Part shown: piece by piece, positions 1 to 8,260 of the stretch
Layout of the letters: the number at the start of each line of letters is the position of its first letter
Numbering within the stretch: position 1 is the first letter of the stretch
NCBI GenBank assembly: GCA_003165315.1
Contig: PLSX01000197.1
Span: 1-36,788 of the forward strand
From: Acidobacteriota bacterium
GTDB taxonomy: Bacteria > Acidobacteriota > Terriglobia > UBA7540
Direction of reading: 5' to 3'
Length of the DNA stretch: 36,788 bases
Position numbers and translations under genes: made by a program
The notes under the pieces: model-generated
What the model was told of the DNA's origin: nothing
The model's database searches: none
The model's input: the letters and a program-made list of their open reading frames with translations, nothing else

Positions 1-140
1 GTCGAACAGGTCCAGAACGGAATGCGAGGCGCCTTTGAAATTTCAAATTTGAAATTTCAGAGGGGATGTGGCTGCTCAACTCAGAGGTCAAAGAGAGTTA
101 ACTCATTGTAGTTAACAGTTCATAATTTAGTAATACCAAG
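1..140. other. Left edge, no assignable gene; AT-rich palindromic text
   Basis: I see no supportable gene here. The only open frame from the left edge (frame 1) runs about 38 codons to a TAG near 117 and matches nothing I recognise. Positions 37-59 hold two copies of the palindrome TGAAATTTCA separated by AATT, so the whole block is self-complementary. Text of this kind is common between genes in such genomes and gives no function. The stretch may contain the 3' tail of a gene served by the terminator at 141-171. Confidence 0.4.
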
Positions 141-171
141 GGCCGCGAGCAATCGCGGCCTTTTGCTTTTT
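141..171 (+). terminator. Rho-independent terminator
   Basis: A perfect 8-bp GC-rich stem (GGCCGCGA / TCGCGGCC) closes a GCAA tetraloop and is followed by TTTTGCTTTTT. This is the canonical intrinsic terminator arrangement for plus-strand transcription. It would end a transcript entering from the left edge and insulate the gene starting at 238. Confidence 0.85.
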
Positions 172-180
172 GGCGCCGGT

Positions 181-228
181 GATGCTAACTTCAACCCGTA
201 CGCGTTCGTGAATGGACACCCTGCTTAA
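181..228 (+). pseudogene. Possible relic of an RHS-repeat C-terminus
   Basis: One frame reads DANFNPYAFVNGHPA followed by a TAA stop. It resembles the end of the RHS-repeat-associated core, where sequences of the type 'GD-NLYAYV-NNP' are conserved. The frame is open back through the terminator hairpin, with no start or further RHS sequence. If real it is only a scar of about 15 codons; chance resemblance is quite possible. Confidence 0.18.
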
Positions 229-237
229 GGACCTGCC

Positions 238-552
238 ATGACCCCTGACGAGATGGACAAGAAGATTGGATTCATCCTGCAAATGCAGGAGCAGTTTGAG
301 GGTAACATCGGCAGGCTCGAAACCAATGTTGCTCGTTCCGAAGAAAACGTCGGCAACCTTAGAGCGTCGATCGCGGAGTTGGCAGTCGTTGTCCGGGACT
401 CGATAAAGTTGAACGACGACCGCTTCACCCGCTTCGACCTGAAGATGTTGGAGCTTGCGGAAGCCCAGAAAATCACAGATGAACGGCTTAACGCCCTGAT
501 CAGCGTCGTGGAACCCCATATCACTGGCCCGGACCATGCGCCCCGGTCCTAG
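238..552 (+). CDS. Small coiled-coil protein, unknown function
   Basis: This 104-residue soluble protein is almost entirely predicted helix, with heptad-like spacing of hydrophobic residues (residues about 8-90) and many Glu, Asp, Arg and Asn. It has no signal peptide and no catalytic motif. The start is supported by AAGGA six bases before the ATG. Its last 17 bases overlap the start of the MutS-like gene, so the two are probably co-transcribed and translationally coupled. Short proteins with the ending 'AQKxTDERLNALI-VVE' recur in Acidobacteria-like genomes, but I know of no defined role. Oligomeric scaffolding or regulation of the neighbouring ATPase would be pure inference. Confidence 0.75.
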   Translation: MTPDEMDKKIGFILQMQEQFEGNIGRLETNVARSEENVGNLRASIAELAVVVRDSIKLNDDRFTRFDLKMLELAEAQKITDERLNALISVVEPHITGPDHAPRS

Positions 553-2359
553 CTTGAACAATCCCGTACCGCAATCAATCCCCGACCCCCAAGCCGAGTA
601 TTCCCGCCGGCTTGAAGCTTGGAAAGCCACCCGGGCCCAGCACGAAAGCCAACATCGCCGCCTTGGCATTGGCCAACTCACCCTGGGCGGCATCACCCTT
701 CTCTTAAGCGGCCTCGCTTTGGTGGCGAAGGTTGTGTCGGTCTACTGGGTTTTGGCGCCGCTGCTCGCCATTGTGGCGCTGGCCGTTGTTCATGATCGCA
801 TCCTCAAGTCGCGCGAACGGGCTTCCCGCACCGTGGACTACTACCAGCAGGCGCTCGATCGAATCGGCAATTCCTGGATGGGAACTGGCGAAACGGGTGA
901 GAGGTTCCTGAACGAATCGCACCCCTATTCCCGCGACCTTGACATCTTCGGCGCGGGCTCGCTATTTGAGTTGCTCTGCATGGCGCGTACGCAGAACGGG
1001 CAGCAGACATTGGCAAACTGGCTTCTCGCGCCCGCGTCTCCCCGCGACGTCCGCGCCCGTAATGAGGCTGTTGCGGATTTACGCGACCGGCTGGACTTGC
1101 GCGAAGACCTTGCCGTGCTGGCGGAAGATGCGCGCGCGCTTGCGTCGGAAGGGGACCTTGCCGCCTGGGGCGAGGGCGAACCGCTCATGGCTTCGGGATT
1201 TCTCCGAGTTGCAGCCGCCCTGCTCGCAGGTTTGTGGATCGTAAGCTGTGTCGGTTGGATGGTTTGGGATGTTGCGTATCCAGCTCTATTGATGAGCGTG
1301 GTCAACGTCAGTTTCACCCTGGCGTATCGACGGCGGATTGAGGCCATCTCCACCGCTGTCGAAGGCGCTGCGCGCGATCTTGGGCTGTTGTCGGGAGTAT
1401 TGGCCCGGCTGGAACAGGAGAAGTTCACGGCGGCGCGGCTCGTGGAATTGCGAGCGGCCCTCGATTCCCAGGGCTGGCCTCCTTCACGGTGGATTTCCAG
1501 CCTCAATCGCCGCATGGAATATCTGGATTCAAAAGGCAACCTGATCGTCAAGGCCATCGACCCGTTTGTGCTTTGGACTTTCCAGTGCGCCTGCGCGATT
1601 GAATCCTGGCGAAAGCGCACAGGCCCAGCCCTCCGCCATTGGCTGGCTGCGGTAGGCGAGTTTGAGGCCCTGTCGTCGCTCAGCAACTATGCCTTTGAGC
1701 ATCCCGAAGACGTCTTCCCGGAATTCTCCCAGACGTCACCGTGCTTTGAAGCAAAAGGCCTTGCCCATCCCCTGCTTCCAAGTGTCAGCGCGATCCGAAA
1801 CGACCTGAGTTTTGGTAGCGACTTACGGGTGCTGATTATCAGCGGCCCCAATATGGCGGGCAAGAGCACATTCATAAGGTCGGTGGGAATCAATGTGGTT
1901 CTGGCCCAGTGTGGCGCACCTGTCCGTGCGCGGCGGCTGCGCCTCTCGCCCCTTGCCGTGGGTGCATCCATCTGCGTGCTCGATTCGCTTCAGGGCGGCA
2001 TCTCACGCTTTTACGCGGAAATCAGGCGGTTGAAGCAGATCGTGGACCTCACTCAAGGTCCCACCACAGTGCTTTTCCTGCTCGATGAATTCCTGGGGGG
2101 AACGAACTCGCAGGACCGCCGATTGGGTTCAGAGGCGATGGTTCGCCGCCTCGTGGAACGCGGGGCGATAGGTCTCGTGACTACGCACGACCTGGCGCTG
2201 GCGAAGATTGCTGAAGGACTCGGCACACAAGCCGCGAACGCCCATTTTCAGGATCGCCTGGAAGATGGGGAGCTGATCTTTGACTACCGCCTTGAACCTG
2301 GAATCGTTGAAACCAGCAACGCCCTCGACTTGATGCGGTCCATCGGACTGGATGTGTGA
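536..2359 (+). CDS. Membrane-anchored MutS-like ATPase
   Basis: This 607-residue protein has the MutS C-terminal ATPase domain: Walker A GPNMAGKST at 437-445, a DSLQGGISRFYAEI stretch matching the MutS signature region, Walker B LFLLDE ending at D517-E518, and a TTHD switch motif. It lacks the N-terminal mismatch-binding and connector domains of true MutS. Instead it has two membrane pairs, about residues 44-86 and 222-268, flanking a lever-like helical region. This is the short membrane-type MutS homologue family, usually around 600 residues, with no proven mismatch-repair role. The ATG at 536 lies inside the upstream gene and has no clear ribosome-binding site, so translation probably depends on coupling. 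It should hydrolyse ATP and dimerise through the ABC-type head, with the membrane as its likely location. Confidence 0.9.
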   Translation: MRPGPSLNNPVPQSIPDPQAEYSRRLEAWKATRAQHESQHRRLGIGQLTLGGITLLLSGLALVAKVVSVYWVLAPLLAIVALAVVHDRILKSRERASRTVDYYQQALDRIGNSWMGTGETGERFLNESHPYSRDLDIFGAGSLFELLCMARTQNGQQTLANWLLAPASPRDVRARNEAVADLRDRLDLREDLAVLAEDARALASEGDLAAWGEGEPLMASGFLRVAAALLAGLWIVSCVGWMVWDVAYPALLMSVVNVSFTLAYRRRIEAISTAVEGAARDLGLLSGVLARLEQEKFTAARLVELRAALDSQGWPPSRWISSLNRRMEYLDSKGNLIVKAIDPFVLWTFQCACAIESWRKRTGPALRHWLAAVGEFEALSSLSNYAFEHPEDVFPEFSQTSPCFEAKGLAHPLLPSVSAIRNDLSFGSDLRVLIISGPNMAGKSTFIRSVGINVVLAQCGAPVRARRLRLSPLAVGASICVLDSLQGGISRFYAEIRRLKQIVDLTQGPTTVLFLLDEFLGGTNSQDRRLGSEAMVRRLVERGAIGLVTTHDLALAKIAEGLGTQAANAHFQDRLEDGELIFDYRLEPGIVETSNALDLMRSIGLDV

Positions 2360-2523
2360 CGCATGGTAGCCAAAAAAGCTCCCCAGCTTCCTCCTTCCGA
2401 GGCGCGTCCTGAGTCCCCTCCCGCCTGTACCTTACCCAAGTCACAGACGATTGAATCCAGCCCTGGCCGTTGTCGGTTCTGCTGACTGCCCTCAGCCCAC
2501 TGCTTACTGCTTACAGCTTTTCC

Positions 2524-3393
2524 TCACCCGAGACGCAGGTTCTTCAAGTAGTCAAAGCTTGTCTTAATGGCCTCAAGCGGAGGCATGTTGCAGACGTCCT
2601 GTTCCACGAAGATGTGTTTTGTTCCCGCCTCGCCGGCGTGAGCGAACAACCTGGCCCAATCGATCTTCCCCTGGCCCACGGGCGCGAAAGGATTCGGCCC
2701 GTTTGGAGGTGGATCCTCGTGCGGGTTCACGGCAACATCCTTGTAGAGATCCTTGACGTGCAGCAGTGGGAACCGGCCCGGATGGAGCCGCCAATAGTGC
2801 AGCGGGTCAATCCCAGCATAGGTGGCCCAGAAGACGTCCATCTCCATCTGCAGGAGCTTTGGGTCGCAGTGCGTCAGCATGATGTCGTAACCGGAGGTGC
2901 CGTTTGTTTGCGCATATTCGTTGTAATGCGCGTGGTAGCAGAACTGCATCCCCGCGTCTTGCGCGAGTTTTCCGCACTGGTTATACAACTCGGCCCGGTG
3001 CTTCCAGGCGTCAGCGTCGATCCGGGGGTTATCGCCCACAACGATGTAACGCAGTTTGTAATTCCTGGTCAAATCAATGATTTTCTTCCAGGCATCGAGT
3101 GATTTTGGCGAATCAACGTAGCTGCTGGGAGCGATTAGACCGGCATCCCGCAAGCAGGACATCATCCGCGCGGGCTCGAGGCTGGGGCTGAATTCAACTT
3201 CCTTATAACCGATTGCCGCCACCTGCTTCAGAGTTCCCTCCGGGTCTTTGGCGAACAGATCGCGTACCGTATACGATTCAAGACCAATGGGTTTTTCCCA
3301 GGCCAGATGGGGAATTGCCGCTGCGAGCTGGGAGTGTGCGGCCAGCGCCGCCGCTCCACCCAAAGTCTTCAGAAGATTCCGTCTCGTTAACAT
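2524..3393 (-). CDS. Secreted sugar phosphate isomerase/epimerase-like TIM barrel
   Basis: This 289-residue protein begins with a Tat-type signal (MLTRRNLLKTLGGAAALAA, cleaved near residue 26). The rest is an AP-endonuclease-2 / xylose-isomerase-like TIM barrel: GLESYTVRDLF at strand 1, GYKEVEFS, a metal-site-like H-A-H-Y-N-E segment, QMEMDVFW, and HVKDLY near the end. These are the usual Glu/Asp/His metal-binding positions of the family. A GGGAGG box seven bases before the ATG supports the start. Family members isomerise or epimerise ketoses or inositols, and Tat-exported ones are common in Acidobacteria and Planctomycetes, but the substrate cannot be read from sequence. It stands alone, convergent with the MutS-like gene. 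Confidence 0.88.
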   Translation of the reverse strand: MLTRRNLLKTLGGAAALAAHSQLAAAIPHLAWEKPIGLESYTVRDLFAKDPEGTLKQVAAIGYKEVEFSPSLEPARMMSCLRDAGLIAPSSYVDSPKSLDAWKKIIDLTRNYKLRYIVVGDNPRIDADAWKHRAELYNQCGKLAQDAGMQFCYHAHYNEYAQTNGTSGYDIMLTHCDPKLLQMEMDVFWATYAGIDPLHYWRLHPGRFPLLHVKDLYKDVAVNPHEDPPPNGPNPFAPVGQGKIDWARLFAHAGEAGTKHIFVEQDVCNMPPLEAIKTSFDYLKNLRLG

Positions 3394-3727
3394 GATTGCC
3401 TCCCTTAACGTCCGGCGCCATTTAACTCTCTAAAAAGGTCAAAGTCAATGCGTTGTTGCTCAGGTAGTTACTCAGGTTTGCTGAGGTGGTTGATAACCTC
3501 GTGGGGGATCAGGAACTTGGTCAGGAAGAACTTTGGGGTGGAGAACTGTTCGGCGAAGCCGCGAAAGAAAGCCAGAGGAAGGCCCAGGAGCAGCCCCACT
3601 TCCCAAATCCTGTTCCGAATACAGCCTCCGAGCGCTGGCGGACAATTCACGCGGGGATTCTACAACAATACCAAGCCCCCTCACTTCTCCGGCTTCTCTT
3701 GTTTGAGACCAGGCGTTTCGCGAGCAA
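3394..3727. other. 334-bp gap; one doubtful minus-strand ORF
   Basis: The space between two minus-strand genes contains no convincing gene. The best candidate is a minus-strand frame at 3468-3650, GTG start, 60 residues, with a short hydrophobic stretch (GLLLGLPLAFF). It starts right after an in-frame TAG and has no ribosome-binding site. It might be the eroded tail of a membrane protein or chance. The leader just upstream of the isomerase-like gene carries its GGGAGG box. Confidence 0.3.
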
Positions 3728-5041
3728 TCAATTAGCGCTGGGAGTGGTGGGCATCGCCTTTTGGATTGCCTCTACGATAGTCCGGGCGTCAGAGCCTTTC
3801 AAAGAGGCCGCAGCAAAATGATGCGTTTTCCCGGAATTCAACTTGATATTGAAGCCGCCAATCCCCGCAGTCTTGACTTCCTTGATTTCACTCAACGAGA
3901 TGTTGATGAGGGTTTGCTTGTCCTCTTCGTATTTGACGGTATCGGAGGATATCACCAGCGATCCCTTTACCTTGCCGTGAACATGGAAGATTTCGGTGGG
4001 ATTCCCCAGATGAAAGGCATCAAAACGCTGCGTGAAGCTTGGATCTGCTGTGGGGGTAGTTCCCGGTGCGGGCGGGGCAGAAGTCGGAGGCGTGATCGAG
4101 CCCTTCACGGCGACCTCAAGGGGAACTTCCACTTCGTTATCGTCCGGGTTAATCACGAACAAGCTCGACTTTCCCGTGGATGCGTCGCCCGCCACTTTGA
4201 TATGCACGGTAATCTGTGTGGATGAATAGGAAGAAATTCCCAGCACCCGGATTCCTTCATTGGCAAAACTTACCTTAGTGCCTTGGACAAAGTTCTTGCC
4301 ATTAACACGCAGATCAATATCGAAACCCTGAGCCACGCGGGGAGGACTGATTGTTGTTACTTCGGGTCCAGGAGATGCTTCGGGCGCAGTGGGAGCGGGT
4401 GGGGCGACGGGAGCAGTTGGTGTTACCGCTGGAGCAGGATTGGCCCCGGTTGCGGGCGGCGTCGTTGGAGGCGCCGCGGGTGCTTGCGGTGTTGCCGGGG
4501 CTGCCGGGTTGACGTCCGGCGTGGGCGGCGCGCTGGGAGGCGCCGCAGGAGTCTGTGGCGTTGCCGGCTCAGGAGGCGCGGCAGACTTGGGAGGTTCAGT
4601 ACTTTGTGGTGGTGCTGCCGGGGCAGGTGCAGCCTGTGCGGCCACAATCGAAAACGCCGATTCCGCCGCGCTGCTGGCAGGGTTGCTGACCAAAAGGCTT
4701 GCTGTGCCCGGTTGTGCCGAGTCAATTACGGTGAGTTGCACTTCCATCTGCGTGGGGCTGATTCTCTTGGACGAGTCAACGTGAATGACGGTTGATGCTG
4801 AGGAGACAACTGCGCCCGCGGAGAAGTTGTTCCCCTGGATGGTGACCGTGATGTGCGCGCCGGGCGTGGCCTGGCCGGGATTGATTTGTTGAATCTGCGG
4901 CGTGGCACCCGATGGAACGTCGAGCGCCGCTTGTTGGGCGGCCCGCATGCAAAATGGTGCCGTAAGGAATACGGTCAACGCCCCCAGCACTATTCGCCTC
5001 GCCAACCCAATCCTTAAAGAGGGAAAATAGCCACGCATCAT
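3728..5041 (-). CDS. Secreted protein with two IPT/TIG domains, Pro/Ala linker and PH-like tail
   Basis: This 437-residue protein has a signal peptide (about 1-34). A first IPT/TIG Ig-like domain follows at about 46-133 (pattern 'P-I-INPGQATPG--ITVTIQGNNF'). About 90 residues of almost pure Pro/Ala/Thr come next (136-226), then a second TIG domain (227-313), a short linker and a C-terminal beta-rich domain (about 338-432). That last domain (F-V-H-GKVKGSLVIS, ISLSEIKEVK) resembles the PH/GRAM-like folds of small Acidobacterial proteins. AGGATGG before the ATG supports the start. TIG domains usually serve adhesion or as spacers in surface proteins, and the Pro/Ala stretch would act as a stalk through the cell envelope. 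No enzyme motif is present. The complementary strand of the linker produces a long Gly/Ala-rich shadow frame. Confidence 0.82.
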   Translation of the reverse strand: MMRGYFPSLRIGLARRIVLGALTVFLTAPFCMRAAQQAALDVPSGATPQIQQINPGQATPGAHITVTIQGNNFSAGAVVSSASTVIHVDSSKRISPTQMEVQLTVIDSAQPGTASLLVSNPASSAAESAFSIVAAQAAPAPAAPPQSTEPPKSAAPPEPATPQTPAAPPSAPPTPDVNPAAPATPQAPAAPPTTPPATGANPAPAVTPTAPVAPPAPTAPEASPGPEVTTISPPRVAQGFDIDLRVNGKNFVQGTKVSFANEGIRVLGISSYSSTQITVHIKVAGDASTGKSSLFVINPDDNEVEVPLEVAVKGSITPPTSAPPAPGTTPTADPSFTQRFDAFHLGNPTEIFHVHGKVKGSLVISSDTVKYEEDKQTLINISLSEIKEVKTAGIGGFNIKLNSGKTHHFAAASLKGSDARTIVEAIQKAMPTTPSAN

Positions 5042-5272
5042 GGCAAACCATCCTATTCAATAGAGCTTGTAGTGACCTGGTAGCCCGAATCTTAAACTTC
5101 CCGATTACCGGAAGTCAAGGCACGTAGTTCCGGCGAATTAGGGTATGCTTTCTCAATGAAAATGGACGCAGCCATTTGGGGTTATGTATGTCCAGTGCGG
5201 GATGCTGAGTTTTTGCGGTGCAAACCTTGCGCCCAATCCAGGACCTAGACCCCTAAATCGACAGGAGTGGAA

Positions 5273-6730
5273 TTGGCTTTTAGCTGGATCGATCTTGCCG
5301 TCGTCCTCGCCTACATCGTCGCCATCACGGCCTTCGGGGCGCGATTCCGCAAAGGTCAGCGGACGCTGCGCGACTACTTTCTCGGAGGCAACCGGCTTCC
5401 GTGGTGGGCAATCACACTCTCGATCGTCTGTGCGGAAACCAGCATCCTGACCATCATCAGCACCCCCGGTATCTCCTATCGCTCGAATCTGGGCTTCCTG
5501 CAACTTGTGTTTGGGTATCTGGTGGCACGCGTGGTGGTGAGCTTCCTTTTCATCCCGCGTTATTTCGCGGGCGAACTCTTCACCGCTTACGAGCTGATTG
5601 AGCGGCGCTTTGGACACCGCCTGCGACTCTTTACCGCCGGACTTTTCCTCCTAACCCGCGCGCTCGCCGAGGGTGTGCGAGTGTTCGCCATCTCGGTTGT
5701 TATCGCCATCATTCTCAAAACCGGAGTCGTCCCTTCGCTGGTCATTATCTTTGTGCTGACCCTGCTTTACACCTTGGAAGGTGGATTAACGGCCGTCATC
5801 TGGACAGATGTCATCCAACTCACGATCTACGTAACGGGAACGGTTGTGGCGCTGTTCGTTGCCTTGCACGCTATTCCCGGGGGGTGGGGTGAAGTGGTTC
5901 GAATGGCGCACGCGGCGGGTGGCAAATTCACCGTATTCGATTTCCACTTCAATTGGACCCAGCCCTATCTGTTTTGGACAGGCCTTGTCGGCGGGATGTT
6001 CCTGAACACTGCCAGCCACGGCACGGATCAACTGATAGTCCAACAATTACTCGCAGCACGCAGTCGCAGGCAGAGCCAGGGCGCATTGCTGGCAAGCGGG
6101 GTCGTTGTGCTGCTGCAATTCACCCTGTTTCTAGTTGTGGGGGTCGTGCTTTACGCCTTCTACCAGCATTTTCCTCCTACCGTTGCCTTCCAGCGCCCGG
6201 ACCAGATCTATCCCACCTTTGTCATTACGCGGCTACCCGTGGGACTCTGCGGCCTGCTTACGGCTGCGATTCTTGCCGCCGGCATGGCCAACCTCAGCGC
6301 TGCGCTTAATTCCCTGGCGTCGAGTTCCGTGATGGATTTTTACAAACCATTCGCGCGTCCCCGCGCCGATGACCGGCACTACCTGCGCGTGTCGCGGCTC
6401 GTCACGCTGGTATGGGGCGTGGTGATCATCACCATTGCGCTCGCGGCACAATACCTCCAGCGCAGCGCCTTGGAGTTGGCCCTCACCGTGGCCAGTGTTC
6501 CCTACGGCAGCATGTTGGGGATCTTCCTGCTGGGAGTTTTGACCCGCAGGGCCAATAGCCGCGGCGCGCTGGTGGGAGCTCTTTGCGCCCTCGCCACGTT
6601 GGGCTACGTGATGCACAGCACCTCAATTGCCTGGACATGGTATGTTGCCATTGGAACCACCGTAACCTTCAGCATGGGACTGATTGTGAGCCTTGCCGCA
6701 CCAGTCCACTCGGCGGTGGGGGAAAGCTGA
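5273..6730 (+). CDS. Sodium:solute symporter (SSS family)
   Basis: A 485-residue polytopic membrane protein with about 13 membrane helices. The N-terminus (FSWIDLAVVLAYIVAITAFG, then YFLGGNRLPWWAI and ETSILTIISTPG) is typical of the SSS family, as is LLTAAILAAGMANLSAALNS further on, which corresponds to the Na2-site helix. It should import a sugar, organic acid or similar solute with Na+; the substrate is not decidable. Two starts compete: GTG at 5267 directly abuts AGGA, while TTG at 5273 sits five bases after AGGAG. The spacing favours the TTG, giving an N-terminus MAFSWIDLAV. It lies upstream of the permease/glycosidase group in the same direction but 138 bp away, so it may have its own promoter. 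Confidence 0.9.
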   Translation: MAFSWIDLAVVLAYIVAITAFGARFRKGQRTLRDYFLGGNRLPWWAITLSIVCAETSILTIISTPGISYRSNLGFLQLVFGYLVARVVVSFLFIPRYFAGELFTAYELIERRFGHRLRLFTAGLFLLTRALAEGVRVFAISVVIAIILKTGVVPSLVIIFVLTLLYTLEGGLTAVIWTDVIQLTIYVTGTVVALFVALHAIPGGWGEVVRMAHAAGGKFTVFDFHFNWTQPYLFWTGLVGGMFLNTASHGTDQLIVQQLLAARSRRQSQGALLASGVVVLLQFTLFLVVGVVLYAFYQHFPPTVAFQRPDQIYPTFVITRLPVGLCGLLTAAILAAGMANLSAALNSLASSSVMDFYKPFARPRADDRHYLRVSRLVTLVWGVVIITIALAAQYLQRSALELALTVASVPYGSMLGIFLLGVLTRRANSRGALVGALCALATLGYVMHSTSIAWTWYVAIGTTVTFSMGLIVSLAAPVHSAVGES

Positions 6731-6868
6731 AAGTCGGAATTATGAATTCTGAACGATGAACGCGAGACGTTTGGTGGTGAAGAATGAAAATATATAGGGC
6801 GGGTTGCAGTCCCACTCGGCATTTACTCTTCGGTGTCCATAATTCAGAATGCCAGGGCATCATCTGCC

Positions 6869-8260
6869 ATGGTTAATAAACCACAAACCGAGTTGGTGAA
6901 GGGACTGGGCGTGTTCGGCGCCACTTCGGTGGTGGCCGGCACCATGATTGGGACCGCGGTTTTTGTGGTTCCAGGCATCATGTTGCAGCAGGTGGGAACA
7001 CCATCGATGGTCCTGCTGGTGTTCATTGCCGCCGGGATCCTCAGCCTTTTCGGGGCGCTCGCTTATGCCGAATTGGGCGCGGCAATGCCGCAGGCGGGCG
7101 GCGAGTTTATTTACATGCACCGCGCTTACGGCCCCCTGTTCGGATTCCTCTACGGCTGGACCCAGTTTATAATTGCCAAAACCGCCTCGATTGCCGCAAT
7201 CGCCACAGGGTTTGTTATCTACCTTGCCTATTTCTTCCCGCGCTTGCATGAAACCGTCTGGGTAGCTTCACTCCATCTTGGCTCTCACGTGTTGGACTTG
7301 CATTTGACCGGCCTCCAGATAGGCGCGACGCTGATGGTGCTGCTGCTTTCCGGCCTGAATATTTTGGGCGTTCGCCGCAGCGGAGCAGTTCAGATTCTCT
7401 TCACCGCGTCCAAGTTGTTGGTGTTGGCTGTCCTTATAGTGCTGGGCCTCACCTATGGTCACGGCTCATGGCAGGGGTTCCGTCCATTCCTCGCGGAGGG
7501 TGGGCGCGGTGGCCTGTTGACGGCATTCGGTGTCGCCACAGTGTCGGCGCTTTGGGCCTATGATGGATGGAACAATCTCAGCATGGTGGCAGGTGAAGTC
7601 AAGAATCCCCAACGCAATGTCCCCCTGGCACTGATCGGCGGGGCGCTGCTGGTGCTCACCGTGTATGTCCTGGTGAACCTTGCTTACTTCCACGTGCTGC
7701 TCGCTTCTCAGATTCTGGGAACAACCACCGTGGCATCCGACACCGCGCGCCGCTTTCTCGGCAACGCCGGTGGCGCCTTTATTGCCGTGGGCGTTATGAT
7801 CTCCACTTTTGCCACGCTCAACGGTTCAATTTTGGCAGGCTCGCGCATCCCTTACGCCACGGCGCGTGCCGGGCTATTTCCGGCTGCACTTGCCTCGGTA
7901 AATCCACGCTTCCACACGCCTGCGGTGGCGCTGAGCGGGCAAGCCGTCATTGCGGGGTTATTTACGCTGACGGGTCAGTACCAATCGCTTTACACGAAAG
8001 TGATATTTTCTGAATTCCTCTTTTACGCACTCTGCACCGCCGCAGTCTTTGTGTTGCGGCGGCGGGAGCCTCACTTGCCGCGTCCTTACCGGACCTGGGG
8101 ATATCCGATGGTTCCCGCGCTTTTTGTCATTCTCTCGGTCTGCCTGCTGGTCAATACTTTTTGGCAGCAGCGGGCCGACTCCATGTGGGGAGTCGTGCTG
8201 GTGGGCAGCGGCATTCCCGCATATTGGATCTGGAAAGCATGGGCTCGTCACACAACCTAA
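6869..8260 (+). CDS. APC-superfamily amino-acid permease
   Basis: A 463-residue, 12-helix transporter. The first helix carries the APC substrate/ion-binding motif (SVVAGTMIGTAVFVVPG), and helix 6 has ALWAYDGWNNLSMVAGEVKNP, typical of LAT-like amino-acid transporters. The frame is open upstream to a GTG at 6833, but those 12 codons are AT-rich repeat-like text, and the ATG at 6869 is directly followed by sequence normal for the family. Neither start has a good Shine-Dalgarno box. The 3' end overlaps the next gene by 22 bases, indicating co-expression with the two glycosidases. Likely role: uptake of amino acids, possibly those released from glycoprotein or peptidoglycan digestion (inference from neighbours). 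Confidence 0.9.
   Translation: MVNKPQTELVKGLGVFGATSVVAGTMIGTAVFVVPGIMLQQVGTPSMVLLVFIAAGILSLFGALAYAELGAAMPQAGGEFIYMHRAYGPLFGFLYGWTQFIIAKTASIAAIATGFVIYLAYFFPRLHETVWVASLHLGSHVLDLHLTGLQIGATLMVLLLSGLNILGVRRSGAVQILFTASKLLVLAVLIVLGLTYGHGSWQGFRPFLAEGGRGGLLTAFGVATVSALWAYDGWNNLSMVAGEVKNPQRNVPLALIGGALLVLTVYVLVNLAYFHVLLASQILGTTTVASDTARRFLGNAGGAFIAVGVMISTFATLNGSILAGSRIPYATARAGLFPAALASVNPRFHTPAVALSGQAVIAGLFTLTGQYQSLYTKVIFSEFLFYALCTAAVFVLRRREPHLPRPYRTWGYPMVPALFVILSVCLLVNTFWQQRADSMWGVVLVGSGIPAYWIWKAWARHTT

Noticed and set aside
925..1686. 253-codon minus-strand frame within the MutS-like gene
   Set aside because: Ser/Arg-rich shadow without motifs, complementary to a conserved domain.
4389..4784. Plus-strand Gly/Ala-rich frame resembling a PE_PGRS-type protein
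   Set aside because: It is the exact complement of the Pro/Ala linker of the TIG protein; its composition follows from that, and it has no ribosome-binding site.
6737..6850. Inverted repeat formed by GAATTATGAATTC and CATAATTCAGAATG before the APC permease
   Set aside because: The match is only 8-9 bp and comes from low-complexity AT-rich text.
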